From positions 1,265,133 to 1,329,132 of the forward strand of contig NZ_QAJL01000001.1 in the NCBI RefSeq assembly GCF_003852525.1: a DNA stretch of 64,000 nt. Reading direction: 5' to 3'. The notes under the pieces are model-generated. The model was given only the letters and a program-made list of their open reading frames with translations. It had not been told where the DNA came from and did no database searches. The DNA is from Pedobacter sp. KBW06 (GTDB lineage: Bacteria; Bacteroidota; Bacteroidia; Sphingobacteriales; Sphingobacteriaceae). Made by a program: the position numbers and the translations under genes. Shown here piece after piece: positions 1 through 9,978 of the stretch. Position 1 is the stretch's first letter. Each line of letters begins with the position of its first letter.

Positions 1-2072
1 TTGTGTTTTTTGGCTACTTCCCATGTCAGCTGATCAGATGCGACCTGGGCGTAATATAGTCCTGCGTAATAATTAGGGCTGATGCTCTCTCCGAAATTGT
101 ATCCTCCTCTTTCTTTGATCTCACTCAGGTAAGGAAAACGAATGGGACCAAAATTATCGTTGCCGACTTCCCCATAAGAATAACGCACTTTAAAAAGGTC
201 CAGCCATTTTGCATTTTTCTTCAGAAAGGCTTCTTCAGAGATGTTCCATCCTACAGAAACAGCAGGGAAGAATCCAAACTGGTGTCCTGCTTTAAAGTTC
301 TCTGAACCGGTATAACCGAAGTTAAACTCGGCCATATAGCGGTCGCGGTAACCATACATCAGTCGGCCGGATACGCCCATATTACGTCTGGCGATCCCCT
401 TGATGATGTCTCCGCCAACGTTGGAGGTTTCCCTTTGTTCGCGTTGGTTGTACTTGATTAAAGCACCTATATTGTGTCTTTCATTGATTACGGTATTGTA
501 GATCAGGTCAGTTTCAAGTACATTGATCCTTTCGCCCCAGGCATTTGATTCCTGGAACATCAGTCTTTCCGGCGTGATGCGTTTCATGATCAGGTTTCCA
601 TCTCTGTCCCTTCTCCGTTCTACATTGTATTGTTCCGGCCATTTTAAGCGGTTGATGTTATTGTCGTTATTGGTATCATAGGCAAAACGGCCAATTGCCT
701 GCAAACCTTTGGTGATAAAATCCAGCTTTTGCTCCAGGGTAACATTGATCTCATTTTTATTTTTCCAAAACTCCCGGTATCCGGTTTGTGTGGCCATCAC
801 CCATGGATTGGTGCGGTCGCCGGTACCATATGCGGGAACCAGTCCATTGGAGTACAAAATCGGTGTGGATATCGGCGACTGCCCTATCAATGATTTCCAG
901 ATGTCAGCAGTGAGCCCCGGAAAATTCTGCTTTTCCAGAAATCCGGAAACACCGAGTTTCAACAGGGTGGTTTTGGTGATGTCCATATCGATATTGGCCC
1001 TGTAATTTGACCTCGTCATATTCGCATTGGTATTGTAGTCTTTCAATGACTGGTCTGATTTATACATCCCTCCTTCGTTGAAATAACTGCCCGACACATA
1101 ATAGCGCACTGTTGATCCCCCACCGTCCAGGTTGACTGCGGCACGATAGGTATTGGCCCCATCGCGCAACATCACGTCCTGCCAGTTTACATTCGGATAT
1201 AGATCAGGGTCAAGACCGCTTTTAAAAAGCTTCAGCTCGATGTCTGAATACATTGGTTCCTGGTTCCGGGTGGTCTTTGCCTCATTCACCAGGGCCGCAT
1301 AGGTTGGTCCATCCACAAATTCGGGTGTCCTCGTCCGGGTCATGTAACCGAATTCGGATTTGCCATTGATGTTTATTTTCCCGGCATGTCCTTTCTTGGT
1401 GGTAATGAGCACCACTCCGTTTGCCCCTTTTGAACCATAAATTGCGGTTGCAGAAGCATCCTTAAGAATGGAAAAGGACTCGATATCCTCGACATTAATT
1501 TCATTAAATGCCCGTTCAAATCCGTCCACTAAAACCAGGGCGGCCGTATTGGCACCAAAGGTGGAAATTCCGCGGATCCAGAATTCGGACCTGTTGTTTC
1601 CCGGTTCTCCAGATCCCTGCATGGCGATCACACCGGCCACATTTCCGGCCAGTGCATTGGTGATATTCCCTGTTGGTGTGCGGAGGTCTTTCACGTTCAC
1701 TGTGGTAATTGCTCCGGTTACCGTTACCTTTTTCTGGATTCCCGTACCGGTCACCACCACATCTGTCAGGACATTGGCTTCGCTCTCTTTTAGCAGGATT
1801 GAAATGACGGTTTTTCCTGCCACCTGAACTTCCTGTTTTTCGAAACCCAGATAAGAAAAAATCAGGGTGCTGTACATTCCGGTTTTGATTTTATATTTCC
1901 CGGTTTCGGTAGTCATTGTTCCCAATCCGGGACGGTCTTTTACGACTACCGTTACGCCCGGAATAGGTTTATTGTTGAGGTCTCTTACGGTTCCTGTGAC
2001 CTCTATGTCGCCCTGCGCATAAGAGCCGATGCCGCAGAATAGCAGCAGTAATGTGATATAATATAGTTTCAT
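1..2072 (-). CDS. SusC/RagA-type TonB-dependent outer-membrane receptor, 3' end outside the window
   Basis: This is an outer-membrane transporter that imports a glycan or oligomer bound by its SusD partner, driven by TonB. The frame opens with ATG at 2072 and stays open to the window edge, giving about 690 residues of an expected 1000 or more; the C-terminal strands are missing. A signal peptide ends near S-Y-A-Q. A carboxypeptidase-like regulatory domain follows (about residues 24-105), then the plug with DVVVTG and the sequence ILKDASATAIYGSKGANGVV near residues 205-225. There is no STN domain, so it should not be controlled by FecR in the way of the receptor at 17175-20528. It lies 17 bp after the TIG/NHL lipoprotein gene and is probably co-transcribed with it. 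A SusD gene is expected just outside the window. The family is certain; the substrate is unknown. Confidence 0.93.
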   Translation of the reverse strand, partial: MKLYYITLLLLFCGIGSYAQGDIEVTGTVRDLNNKPIPGVTVVVKDRPGLGTMTTETGKYKIKTGMYSTLIFSYLGFEKQEVQVAGKTVISILLKESEANVLTDVVVTGTGIQKKVTVTGAITTVNVKDLRTPTGNITNALAGNVAGVIAMQGSGEPGNNRSEFWIRGISTFGANTAALVLVDGFERAFNEINVEDIESFSILKDASATAIYGSKGANGVVLITTKKGHAGKININGKSEFGYMTRTRTPEFVDGPTYAALVNEAKTTRNQEPMYSDIELKLFKSGLDPDLYPNVNWQDVMLRDGANTYRAAVNLDGGGSTVRYYVSGSYFNEGGMYKSDQSLKDYNTNANMTRSNYRANIDMDITKTTLLKLGVSGFLEKQNFPGLTADIWKSLIGQSPISTPILYSNGLVPAYGTGDRTNPWVMATQTGYREFWKNKNEINVTLEQKLDFITKGLQAIGRFAYDTNNDNNINRLKWPEQYNVERRRDRDGNLIMKRITPERLMFQESNAWGERINVLETDLIYNTVINERHNIGALIKYNQREQRETSNVGGDIIKGIARRNMGVSGRLMYGYRDRYMAEFNFGYTGSENFKAGHQFGFFPAVSVGWNISEEAFLKKNAKWLDLFKVRYSYGEVGNDNFGPIRFPYLSEIKERGGYNFGESISPNYYAGLYYAQVASDQLTWEVAKKH

Positions 2073-2089
2073 TTTAAGGCGTTTTTAGG

Positions 2090-3415
2090 TTATTCGATGG
2101 AAATGGTTCGTATGCGACGGTTAACGAGATCAGCAACATAGAAGGTCCCTGTTGCAGAATCGTAGATGATCCCATAGGGCTGATCAAATTGTGCATCTCT
2201 AAGTGCCCCATCTGCATAACCTGCACTCCGTGGCCTGCCCGCAAAAGTGCTGACCACCCCCTCCGGGGTTATTTTACGGATACACTGGTTAAAAATATCG
2301 GCCACATAGAAATTGTCATTTTCATCGAATGCGCCCTGATGGGGCTGATCGAACCTGGCATCTGTTCCCACACCATCATTGTGCCCCGGACGTCCTCTGC
2401 CCCCCACAAAATGTACGGGAGCTTCCAGCTTTCTCGTCTGGCGGTTGTACCTTGATTTCAGGATGTAATTTTGATTGACCACAACGATATAGGCAAAATC
2501 CCCGCTTGGTGCGAACTGGATATTAAACTCCCAGTTATTGTCGTCCACCCGGAACAACAACTCCGAAGAATTGCCTTCTTTGTTCCATTTAAAGACCTCG
2601 CCTTTGACATAGCTGTTGTAAAAATAATCACCGGTCTGCGGGTGCGCAGCACCTCCATTGGTGGTTCTGTTATAAATCAGGGAGTTCCATTCGGTAAAAC
2701 CGGTAGCGGGCGTCAAAGCAGCGGTGCTCAGGCCCCTTTCATCCCACTGGTCGTTGGTCACATATAAGGTATTCCAATCCGGGCTGAAGGAAAGTGTTCT
2801 GGGGCGGTCCATTCCTTTACCCGTCCTGAACAAGGTTTTCACCTGCTTCTTTGCCATATCGATGAAACGCAGTCCCCTGCGCTGTTCCAGCAGATAGATG
2901 TTTTTGTTCTGATCAAAGGTCATCCAGTAAGGTTCTTCAAACTGGGCTTTATCAAAAGGCCCGTCTACAATTGCAGTCCTTCCATCTTTATCTGTAAAGC
3001 CAACCAGGGTGCTTACCGCTGGTCTGAAAAGGTATTTGAATTGATTCTTTGAAATGCTTTCCTTCATCTGATCTCCCTTACCCACCTGTACTTTTACAAG
3101 GCCATTGTTGGCACGGGAAGGAACCAGCACGTACAACGCGGAATTACTGGCACCCACCAATGCAGCGCGCTTATTGTTGACAAACACTTTAATCATCGAG
3201 GTATCGTTTCCGAAATTGCTTCCTTCGATCAGCATTTGTGTCCCCACTCCTCCGCTGTCCGGGAGAAACCGCGTCATTTCAATGGGTTTATTCGGATCGT
3301 AGACCTGTTTGGTCTGTCCGGTTTCTTTCTTGCATCCCCAGAGGAAAAAAAGGAATGCAAGAAAAAAAATGCATATCCTGATATGCACTTTTAGGCAGGT
3401 AAAATTTTTATTCAT
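2090..3415 (-). CDS. Surface lipoprotein with IPT/TIG domain and NHL-type repeats
   Basis: The 441-residue protein has a lipoprotein signal (hydrophobic stretch ending L-W-G-C-K-K, Cys about residue 28). An IPT/TIG Ig-like domain follows (about 45-125, typical G-T-Q-M-L-I-E-G-S-N-F-G). Repeats of NHL beta-propeller style occupy about 135-441. The last two are clear: each has G-x-D-A-x-F-D-x-P, then F-Y-V-A-D and R-x-I. TIG-bearing lipoproteins in Sus-type loci usually sit on the cell surface and bind glycan next to SusC/SusD. Here the gene is first in its unit, 17 bp before susC. The ATG at 3415 is preceded at 9 bases by the AACCAAA leader motif. The binding role is inferred from family and position; an enzymatic propeller (for example lyase-like) cannot be excluded. 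Confidence 0.85.
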   Translation of the reverse strand: MNKNFTCLKVHIRICIFFLAFLFFLWGCKKETGQTKQVYDPNKPIEMTRFLPDSGGVGTQMLIEGSNFGNDTSMIKVFVNNKRAALVGASNSALYVLVPSRANNGLVKVQVGKGDQMKESISKNQFKYLFRPAVSTLVGFTDKDGRTAIVDGPFDKAQFEEPYWMTFDQNKNIYLLEQRRGLRFIDMAKKQVKTLFRTGKGMDRPRTLSFSPDWNTLYVTNDQWDERGLSTAALTPATGFTEWNSLIYNRTTNGGAAHPQTGDYFYNSYVKGEVFKWNKEGNSSELLFRVDDNNWEFNIQFAPSGDFAYIVVVNQNYILKSRYNRQTRKLEAPVHFVGGRGRPGHNDGVGTDARFDQPHQGAFDENDNFYVADIFNQCIRKITPEGVVSTFAGRPRSAGYADGALRDAQFDQPYGIIYDSATGTFYVADLVNRRIRTISIE

Positions 3416-3742
3416 AATTGTTTATTTGGTTAGTGATTTAGCTCGTCAACTGACGACCCATTCAAGCTCAGATTTTGTGCAATACAATCCCTGGCAACCC
3501 GAAAAAGGTCGTCGGTTAAACATTTAATAAAAACGTGCAGAAGCTTTTCTGCAGGAGTTAACGAAGGGTTAACCTGCTAAGTTGAGTTCCCGAAATAACA
3601 GTTGCTGTTCATGGTTTGGCTTGGTTTAATATATTGGGGTTATTCTTTTGAATTCAACTTAATTTTTCTCAACACAAGGGCTAAACTTCTTCCGTTTCAT
3701 CACCTCATTTAAACAATTATGAATTGGAGCAGCTTTTCAGGG
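3416..3742. other. Gene-free stretch (327 bp) between two minus-strand units
   Basis: No convincing coding frame is present. Read on the minus strand it holds an imperfect hairpin (3551-3577), a second hairpin followed by five T (3529-3552), a short inverted repeat (CGTCA at 3444-3448 and TGACG at 3451-3455) and the AACCAAA leader motif (3425-3431). It probably carries the end of the GH2/DUF4965 unit and the promoter of the lipoprotein-susC unit. No clean TAnnTTTG element was found. Confidence 0.6.
3529..3552 (-). terminator. Possible intrinsic terminator after the GH2/DUF4965/galM unit
   Basis: On the minus strand GCAGAA and TTCTGC (3537-3552) pair around a four-base loop. They are followed by ACG and a TTTTT run (3533-3529). 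A bulged hairpin lies directly upstream (3551-3577). The site is about 190 bp after the stop of the preceding gene. The stem is short (6 bp), so confidence is moderate. Confidence 0.5.
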
Positions 3743-6298
3743 CTACTTCTTTGTATTGGTATTTCCTTCTTTATGCTGGTTCCATTTACTTTCCAGCAGT
3801 TTTATAAAATATCCGCCTACCACACTCCTTGCAGTAAAATTCTGACGAACCGCATCTTTTGTTTCATGCCAGTCGCTGATGGGCGAACGGGATGGTGTTT
3901 CTATGGCATATAAATAAATCGGATCTATAAAGGCATCGAAATCTGCGCGGTTGTCTGCCAGTACTGAAGTCCAGAGGACCCAATCCGATTTGGTATAGGA
4001 TTTACGGCTGTCCAGGGGTAAGCCATATTTATTCTGTTTACCTAAATAATACTTCACTTCTTTATCATAAACCGTTTTAGTAAACAGTCCAAGATTTAGC
4101 AGTTTATCCCATACCAGATTATACTTCTGGCTCCATGTTCCTTTCTGACCGAAAGCCAGGCTATAATGATCGCCATCATCCGCCAGTTCCGCCCATTTCT
4201 TAGCCATTTCTTTCGCCATATTGGTATACTTTGCAGCGGTTTCTGTTTCTCCAAGTTGGGCTGCCATCCAGCCATAGGCACCCAGTGCAACAATCGCTTT
4301 TACGGATAGATTGGCATTTCTGTTCAGGTGTCCGGCAAAATCATCGGTACACAATTGATTTCCGGGATCAAATCCCTCTTTGCTCAGGTATTCCGCCCAT
4401 GTAGTTAAGGTAGACCAGTGTTTTTTAGCATAAGCCGCATTGCCTTCTGCTTTGACCGTTGCCGCGGTAGTGATGATCATATTTCCCGATTCCTCTACCG
4501 GCATATCTTCTCCGTAAGTCTGTCCGTTTGCGACAGGATACGTTCCCAAATCATGGGCTGGATATGGCTTTTTCCATCTTCCACTTTCACTGTACTCGAA
4601 TATTCCGTTCATCAGGCCTTTCACCAGTTCGGGGTTATAAGCCAGGAACAGCGGAGCAGATGGATAGGTGATATCTACGGTATGGATCGAGCCGTTGCTA
4701 TAGTTCTCTTTCGACATAAACAGCAATTCTCCTTTTGGGCTCTTCACTAATTTATGCGCAGAAATGGCCTGTCTGTAAGCGATGACACATAAACCTGCGT
4801 ATTTCTTTCCTCCGGACTGTACCGCAGCAGCATACATTTGGGCATCGAAAGCATTACATTTTTCGATGATCTGAGGGTATTCCTCCGCAGCTTGCTGCAG
4901 CAGGGAGCTAAAGGTTCTTGTGCCGCCATTGGTCCACCAGGCTTTCAGGTTTTCACCAAAGTATTGTATAGATTCCAGGTCCTCATAAGCCAGCATCACG
5001 AACTGCTGTTTGGTCTTATCGCCTACCTGACCAAAGTCCAGTAGGGTATTCAGGGCGTATTTTGTTCCTTTAGCTTTTCCAGTGTTTATTTCTCCGGCCT
5101 GAGCGGTATTTTTTTCTTTGGCATTATTTATTCCTTTATCAGTTTTCAGCCTCTTATTTCCCGATCGGAACAGTGCCGGACTGATGCTTGCTGCTGCAAT
5201 AAACTGGGAGCTTTGTGCTGATTTCGGCACCGCTACATAGGCATATCCCCAATCTATACGCACATTGTCGCCGGTTTTTTGCAGGATCGGCTGGGCAGTT
5301 GTTCCGGCTTTTAAGACCGACAACCCCGGCACATTTACCGGTTCTGCTACAATTTCCTGAGTAGGTGTATTTACAGCGAGATCCGATGAGGCATTAAAAA
5401 GAATGCTGACCTGGTGTTTCCTTTTATCATTGGATTTAACCTGATAAGTAAGGTAAGAAACAGGCCTGGAAATGAGCTCCAGGTCATTCATCAGCAAAGG
5501 AGAAGTAAAAGTAAGTGCCAGATCAATACCTCCGCATTTAAATGAATAATCCGTCTGCGTCGCCTTGATCATCCGGCTGGTCTGCACTGCCTGGGCAATT
5601 TTGCCGTTATTTTCGGGATCATCTGTCACCAAACCTGCATCCAGCCACTGGCCGCCGCCGGTATTTTCAATATGAATGGCCAGGACATTATTTCCTTTTT
5701 TCAGGCTTTTCAGGGCCGCTCCTTTTATTGGAACATAATCGTATTTATGTTCGGTGAATCCTTTTTTACTCAGAATCTGCAGGCCGTTTAAATACACCTG
5801 AACATTGTCGTCATGACTGATCTTAAGGTATAAAACCTCCGGAATCCGGTCATTCAGCTGAAAACTTCTGATGGCCCAAAGCTGTTTGCTTTTCCACTCT
5901 GTGCCCGCCTGAGCCCAGAGATCGCCAAAAGGTGCAGCTCCTGATTTCCATGCAGAAGCATTAAAATCAAGCGCATGCCATTCCTGTTTTGGAGCGGTCT
6001 CTGTAAAGCGGAACTGATAGGCTTTTTCATCTGCAGCAGGCAATATGGTTTTATACACCTGCTCAGACTGTCCCATGAACCGGTACGTTTTGCCATCGAC
6101 CTGGATCAATCCGTTCATTGCCTGTTCCGCACCCGTCCAGTGTGTGGTTGCCGATTGGTTCAACTGATCTGTATTTGACCAGATGCTGAAGTAAGGGTCA
6201 TGTGTAATTAATGGATATGAGGGCGCTTTACTTTGCTGTGCCTGAGCAGACAACAGTCCAAGTCCTACACCAATATAGGTTAAAATTTGACGGATCAT
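3743..6298 (-). CDS. DUF4965/glutaminase-like secreted protein, paralog A
   Basis: The 851-residue secreted protein belongs to the DUF4964-DUF5127-DUF4965-DUF1793 architecture often labelled glutaminase (GtaA-like). The true reaction in Bacteroidota is not settled. The N-terminus A-P-S-Y-P-L-I-T-H-D-P-Y-F-S-I-W-S is the family hallmark. A jelly-roll-like segment (about residues 105-220, with S-H-D-D-N-V-Q-V-Y-L-N-G) is inserted after it. The conserved C-terminal part has V-E-E-S-G-N-M and S-D-W-H-E-T. I place the start at ATG 6298, which gives the signal peptide MIRQILTYIGVGLG. The longer frame begins with TTG at 6319. It follows galM by 24 bp and is close kin to the gene at 7486-9948, with galM between the two copies. 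Periplasmic or surface action on a glycan is inferred from context. Confidence 0.82.
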   Translation of the reverse strand: MIRQILTYIGVGLGLLSAQAQQSKAPSYPLITHDPYFSIWSNTDQLNQSATTHWTGAEQAMNGLIQVDGKTYRFMGQSEQVYKTILPAADEKAYQFRFTETAPKQEWHALDFNASAWKSGAAPFGDLWAQAGTEWKSKQLWAIRSFQLNDRIPEVLYLKISHDDNVQVYLNGLQILSKKGFTEHKYDYVPIKGAALKSLKKGNNVLAIHIENTGGGQWLDAGLVTDDPENNGKIAQAVQTSRMIKATQTDYSFKCGGIDLALTFTSPLLMNDLELISRPVSYLTYQVKSNDKRKHQVSILFNASSDLAVNTPTQEIVAEPVNVPGLSVLKAGTTAQPILQKTGDNVRIDWGYAYVAVPKSAQSSQFIAAASISPALFRSGNKRLKTDKGINNAKEKNTAQAGEINTGKAKGTKYALNTLLDFGQVGDKTKQQFVMLAYEDLESIQYFGENLKAWWTNGGTRTFSSLLQQAAEEYPQIIEKCNAFDAQMYAAAVQSGGKKYAGLCVIAYRQAISAHKLVKSPKGELLFMSKENYSNGSIHTVDITYPSAPLFLAYNPELVKGLMNGIFEYSESGRWKKPYPAHDLGTYPVANGQTYGEDMPVEESGNMIITTAATVKAEGNAAYAKKHWSTLTTWAEYLSKEGFDPGNQLCTDDFAGHLNRNANLSVKAIVALGAYGWMAAQLGETETAAKYTNMAKEMAKKWAELADDGDHYSLAFGQKGTWSQKYNLVWDKLLNLGLFTKTVYDKEVKYYLGKQNKYGLPLDSRKSYTKSDWVLWTSVLADNRADFDAFIDPIYLYAIETPSRSPISDWHETKDAVRQNFTARSVVGGYFIKLLESKWNQHKEGNTNTKK

Positions 6299-6322
6299 AT
6301 TTCTAGGGAATCTTTTCAATGG

Positions 6323-7486
6323 TTATTTGGCTACTGAAAATTTATAAATAGACTGGCTCTGATAAGACGCCCCTTTTTTTAGTACCGTAGTTGGAAAGGA
6401 CGGTTGATTTGGACTATCAGGGAAATGCTGGGTTTCCAAAGCAAAAGCAGTCCTGAAATCATCTTTATGATTTCCTTTCATGGTATTTTTACTTTGCATA
6501 AAGTTGCCGCTGTAAAACTGCAGCCCGGGCTGATCGGTATAAACGCTCATCACGATTCCGGTTTGATCACCGGTAACGATGGCCACCGCATCATCGGCCT
6601 GATGTGGATTTAACACGAAATTATGGTCATACCCCTTTCCGTTGTCCAATTGCAGATTCTTGACTTCAATATCCTTTCCTATCGTTTTGGCCTGGGTAAA
6701 ATCAAAAGGCGTTTCCTTTACCCCTTCCAGCTTACCGGATGGAATTAAGGTCGAGTCGACAGGCGTATATTGATCTGCTTTGATTTGAACCAAATGGTTT
6801 AAGATGCTTCCGCTTTGCGATCCGTTGAGATTAAAAAAAGCATGGTTTGTTAAATTTACCACCGTGTTTTTATCGGTCGTCGCTTTGTAAGTGATTTTTA
6901 AGGCATTGTTGTCGGTTAAGGTATAGGTGACGGTCACATTGAGGTTTCCGGGAAAGCCTTCTTCCATATCTTTGGAGAAGTAACGCAATTCCAGGGTTTG
7001 TGCATCCAGTTGTGTCGCATCCCAAACGACATCCTGATAGCCTTTTTTTCCACCATGAAGCATATTCAGCCCATTATTGGTGAAAATCTGGTAAGTTTTA
7101 CCATCCAGGGTAAAGCGTCCTTTGGCAATGCGGTTTCCGTAGCGGCCGATCGTTGCGCCAAAATAAGGCTCTGTAGATTTCTGATAGCCTTCAATGCTGT
7201 CAAATCCGGCTACGACATCGACCAGCTTACCTTCTTTATCCGGGACAAATAATCCAACCAGACGGCCACCAAAATTGCTGACCAATGCTTTGGATCCGGA
7301 TTTATTTTTAAGGCTGAACAGGTGGACCGGTTTACCGTCTATTTCTTTCTCAAAGGCTTTAGCTGAAATACCGGTGGTATCTGAAACACCCTGAGCAGAT
7401 TTTTGCGTGGTAGAATTACAGGCAACTGCGAAGAGCATTGCTCCTGCTGCCAGAGCTGGAATACTTTGTTTTAAATATGCTTTCAT
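6323..7486 (-). CDS. galM: Aldose 1-epimerase (galactose mutarotase), lipoprotein form
   Basis: The enzyme interconverts alpha and beta anomers of galactose and related aldoses. The 387-residue protein has a lipoprotein signal (A-V-A-C-N-S, Cys about residue 23), so it is exported rather than cytosolic. Family motifs are G-R-Y-G-N-R-I-A near residue 115, N-L-T-N-H-A-F-F-N-L-N-G in the middle, and the catalytic glutamate E351 in A-L-E-T-Q-H-F-P-D-S-P-N. The length is normal for exported Bacteroidota GalM. Its ATG overlaps the stop of the upstream DUF4965 gene by one base (TAATG), which suggests translational coupling. Its position between two DUF4965 genes and after a GH2 suggests that it works on the sugar those enzymes release outside the inner membrane. 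Confidence 0.93.
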   Translation of the reverse strand: MKAYLKQSIPALAAGAMLFAVACNSTTQKSAQGVSDTTGISAKAFEKEIDGKPVHLFSLKNKSGSKALVSNFGGRLVGLFVPDKEGKLVDVVAGFDSIEGYQKSTEPYFGATIGRYGNRIAKGRFTLDGKTYQIFTNNGLNMLHGGKKGYQDVVWDATQLDAQTLELRYFSKDMEEGFPGNLNVTVTYTLTDNNALKITYKATTDKNTVVNLTNHAFFNLNGSQSGSILNHLVQIKADQYTPVDSTLIPSGKLEGVKETPFDFTQAKTIGKDIEVKNLQLDNGKGYDHNFVLNPHQADDAVAIVTGDQTGIVMSVYTDQPGLQFYSGNFMQSKNTMKGNHKDDFRTAFALETQHFPDSPNQPSFPTTVLKKGASYQSQSIYKFSVAK

Positions 7487-9948
7487 TACCTTTTATTTAA
7501 CATATAATCCAATAATTTAATAGAATACCCGCCCACAACACTACGTGCCTGGAAACCGGATTGTTTTCCATTCGTTGTCTCATGCCAGTCGCTCAAAGGG
7601 ACCCTGTCCTCTGTTTCGACGGCGAATTTATACACCGGGTTTACCAGTTTATCAAAATCGGCACGGTTCTCTGTCAGCGTTGCCGTCCAGATGATCCAGT
7701 CGGATTTGGTATAGGTCCGGCGACTGTCTAAAGGCAAACCAAATGCATTTTGTTTATTCAGGTAAAACTTAATTTCTTTCTGGTAAACGGCCTTAGGGAA
7801 AATGTCCAGATTCAATACCTTATCCCATACCAGGTTGTATTTCTGGCTCCAGGTATCTTTATGGTCAAAAGTCAGGGCGAAATGGTCTCCTGCATCTGCC
7901 ATCTGAATCCATTTTTGCGCCATTTCTTTCGCCATATTTTTATATTTTTCTGCGATCTCCGTTTTACCCAATTGTTCAGCCAACATGCCGTAGCTGCCCA
8001 GGGCAACGATCGCTTTAACCGATAAATTGGTATTACGGGCCAGGTGACCTGCAAAATCATCTGTACAAAGCTGGTTGGCAGGATCAAATCCTTCTTTGCT
8101 CAGGTAATCGGCCCAGATGCTCAAGGTTTCCCAATGTTTTCTGGCATATTCTGCATTTCCTTCCACCTTCGCGATGGCTGCTGTTAAAATGATCATGTTT
8201 CCTGACTCTTCAACCGGCATATCTTCACCATAAGTTTGTCCGTTTGCCAAAGGATAGGTCCCCAGATCGTGCGCTGCAAAAGGCTTTTTCCAGCGGCCGC
8301 TTTCACTATAATAGAAGATTCCGTTTAACATGCCTTTCAGCAGGTCCGGATTGTAAGCAAGAAACAAAGGCGCAGAAGGATAAGTGACATCTACGGTATT
8401 GATCGATCCGTTACTGAAGTTTTCTTTGGAAAGGAACAGCAAATCGCCCTCCGGGCTTTTCACCAGTTTATGCGCGGAAATGGCTTGTCTGTATCCAAGT
8501 ACACATAACTTCGCGTATTTTTCGCCTCCGGCTTCCACTGCAGTTTTGTACATCGCCGCATCAAAATCATCACATTTTTTCAGGATGGATTTGTATTGCA
8601 TTGCTGCACTGCTCAATTCATTTTCAAAAGATTTGTCGCCATTGGTGTTCCAGTATGCTTTCAGATTTTTTCCAAAATATTGAACCGACTCCAGGTCATC
8701 ATATCCCAGCATCAGGTATTGCTGTTTGGCGCTGCTCCCCACCTGTCCGAACGACAAAATGGTACTTAGGGACAATTTGGTCCCGGTAGCATTGGTTTGT
8801 CTCGCCGCTTTATTTGGTTTCACAAAGTCGTTAACTACATTTTTTAATGAAACAACATATTGGTTTGCCGAAGCTGAAGCAGGGGTTGCCACATAAAAAT
8901 ACCCCCAGTCTATCCTCAGGTCATCTCCGGATTTCTTCATGACCTGCTGGTCAACAGTACCTGCTTTCAGTACTGCCAGACCTTTTGCATTTGCTTTTTC
9001 CACTTTCACACGTTGTCCGGTGGTATTCACTGCAATGTTTGTGGAAGCATTAAAAAGTACCTCCACCTGATGTTGTTTTTTATCGTTGGCAAGAACCTGA
9101 TAGGTCACATAAGAAATTGGTCTGGAGACCAGGTTCAGGTTGTCCATTAATAAGGGAGAGCAGAAGGTTAAGGAAAGGTCTACCCCTCCTGCTTTAAATT
9201 CATAACTGGTTTGTGTTGCGGTGATCTTAACCCGCTTTTGCTGCGCCAGGGCAATGTCCTTTACAGCTGCTGCGCTGGAAATTAATCCCGCATCAAGCCA
9301 TGCATTGCCGATGGTATTTTTGATGTGAATAGCCAGCACATTTTTACCTTTTTTAAGGTTTTTCAATACGGCATCTTTTAGCGGAATATAAGAAAAACGG
9401 TTACTCGTCCATCCGATAAAGCTGTAGACCAGGTCGCCATTCAGGAAAACCTCCACATTATCATCGTGGTTTAGTTTTAGCGTGAGGTCTTTTAGTGCAG
9501 GGTTGCTCAGCTCAAAAGTTCTCCTAACCCAAAGTTCTTTTGAAGTCCATGCTGTACCTGCACCGTTGACCAGGTCGCCGAAGGGGGCGGCATTAGATTT
9601 CCATCCTGATGCATTAAAATCGATGCTGTTCCAATCTGCTGCCGGGGCAGATTCCGTATAACTGAACTGGTAATCTTCATCGTCTGATGTTGGCAGCACA
9701 TTGGTATAAGGTTTTGAGGTTGCCCCTAAAAAACGGTAAGGGACACCATCCACTTTAATAATGCCTGTTAAGGGCTGTTCTGCACCCGTCCAGTGTTTGG
9801 TTTGGGATTTATTCAGCTGATCTGTGGCAGACCAGATGCTGAAATAAGGATCGTGTGTAATTAAAGGATATGAGGGTGCAATGCGTTCCTGAGCGGAAGC
9901 ATTCCACAGCATAGCCGATAAACCTAAAGTTATCAATAAACGTTTCAT
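7486..9948 (-). CDS. DUF4965/glutaminase-like secreted protein, paralog B
   Basis: The 820-residue protein is a close paralog of the one at 3743-6298. It shares the N-terminal A-P-S-Y-P-L-I-T-H-D-P-Y-F-S-I-W-S, the inserted jelly-roll-like segment (N-H-D-D-N-V-E-V-F-L-N-G), and the C-terminal V-E-E-S-G-N-M and L-S-D-W-H-E-T motifs. The start is placed at ATG 9948, giving MKRLLITLGLSAMLWNASAQ as signal peptide. The longer frame starts with TTG at 9972 and would swallow the AACCAAA leader motif at 9955-9961. It lies 30 bp after the GH2 gene and its stop overlaps galM by one base. The function is unknown at substrate level. The duplicate pair suggests related but different targets or partial redundancy. 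Confidence 0.82.
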   Translation of the reverse strand: MKRLLITLGLSAMLWNASAQERIAPSYPLITHDPYFSIWSATDQLNKSQTKHWTGAEQPLTGIIKVDGVPYRFLGATSKPYTNVLPTSDDEDYQFSYTESAPAADWNSIDFNASGWKSNAAPFGDLVNGAGTAWTSKELWVRRTFELSNPALKDLTLKLNHDDNVEVFLNGDLVYSFIGWTSNRFSYIPLKDAVLKNLKKGKNVLAIHIKNTIGNAWLDAGLISSAAAVKDIALAQQKRVKITATQTSYEFKAGGVDLSLTFCSPLLMDNLNLVSRPISYVTYQVLANDKKQHQVEVLFNASTNIAVNTTGQRVKVEKANAKGLAVLKAGTVDQQVMKKSGDDLRIDWGYFYVATPASASANQYVVSLKNVVNDFVKPNKAARQTNATGTKLSLSTILSFGQVGSSAKQQYLMLGYDDLESVQYFGKNLKAYWNTNGDKSFENELSSAAMQYKSILKKCDDFDAAMYKTAVEAGGEKYAKLCVLGYRQAISAHKLVKSPEGDLLFLSKENFSNGSINTVDVTYPSAPLFLAYNPDLLKGMLNGIFYYSESGRWKKPFAAHDLGTYPLANGQTYGEDMPVEESGNMIILTAAIAKVEGNAEYARKHWETLSIWADYLSKEGFDPANQLCTDDFAGHLARNTNLSVKAIVALGSYGMLAEQLGKTEIAEKYKNMAKEMAQKWIQMADAGDHFALTFDHKDTWSQKYNLVWDKVLNLDIFPKAVYQKEIKFYLNKQNAFGLPLDSRRTYTKSDWIIWTATLTENRADFDKLVNPVYKFAVETEDRVPLSDWHETTNGKQSGFQARSVVGGYSIKLLDYMLNKR

Positions 9949-9978
9949 ATGTGTTTTGGTTGTGTGTTTCAATAAAAA

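Noticed and set aside
709..1827. Plus-strand frames of 98 and 119 residues at the window start.
   Set aside because: They lie opposite the susC frame, which is open from 2072 to the edge and encodes an unmistakable receptor.
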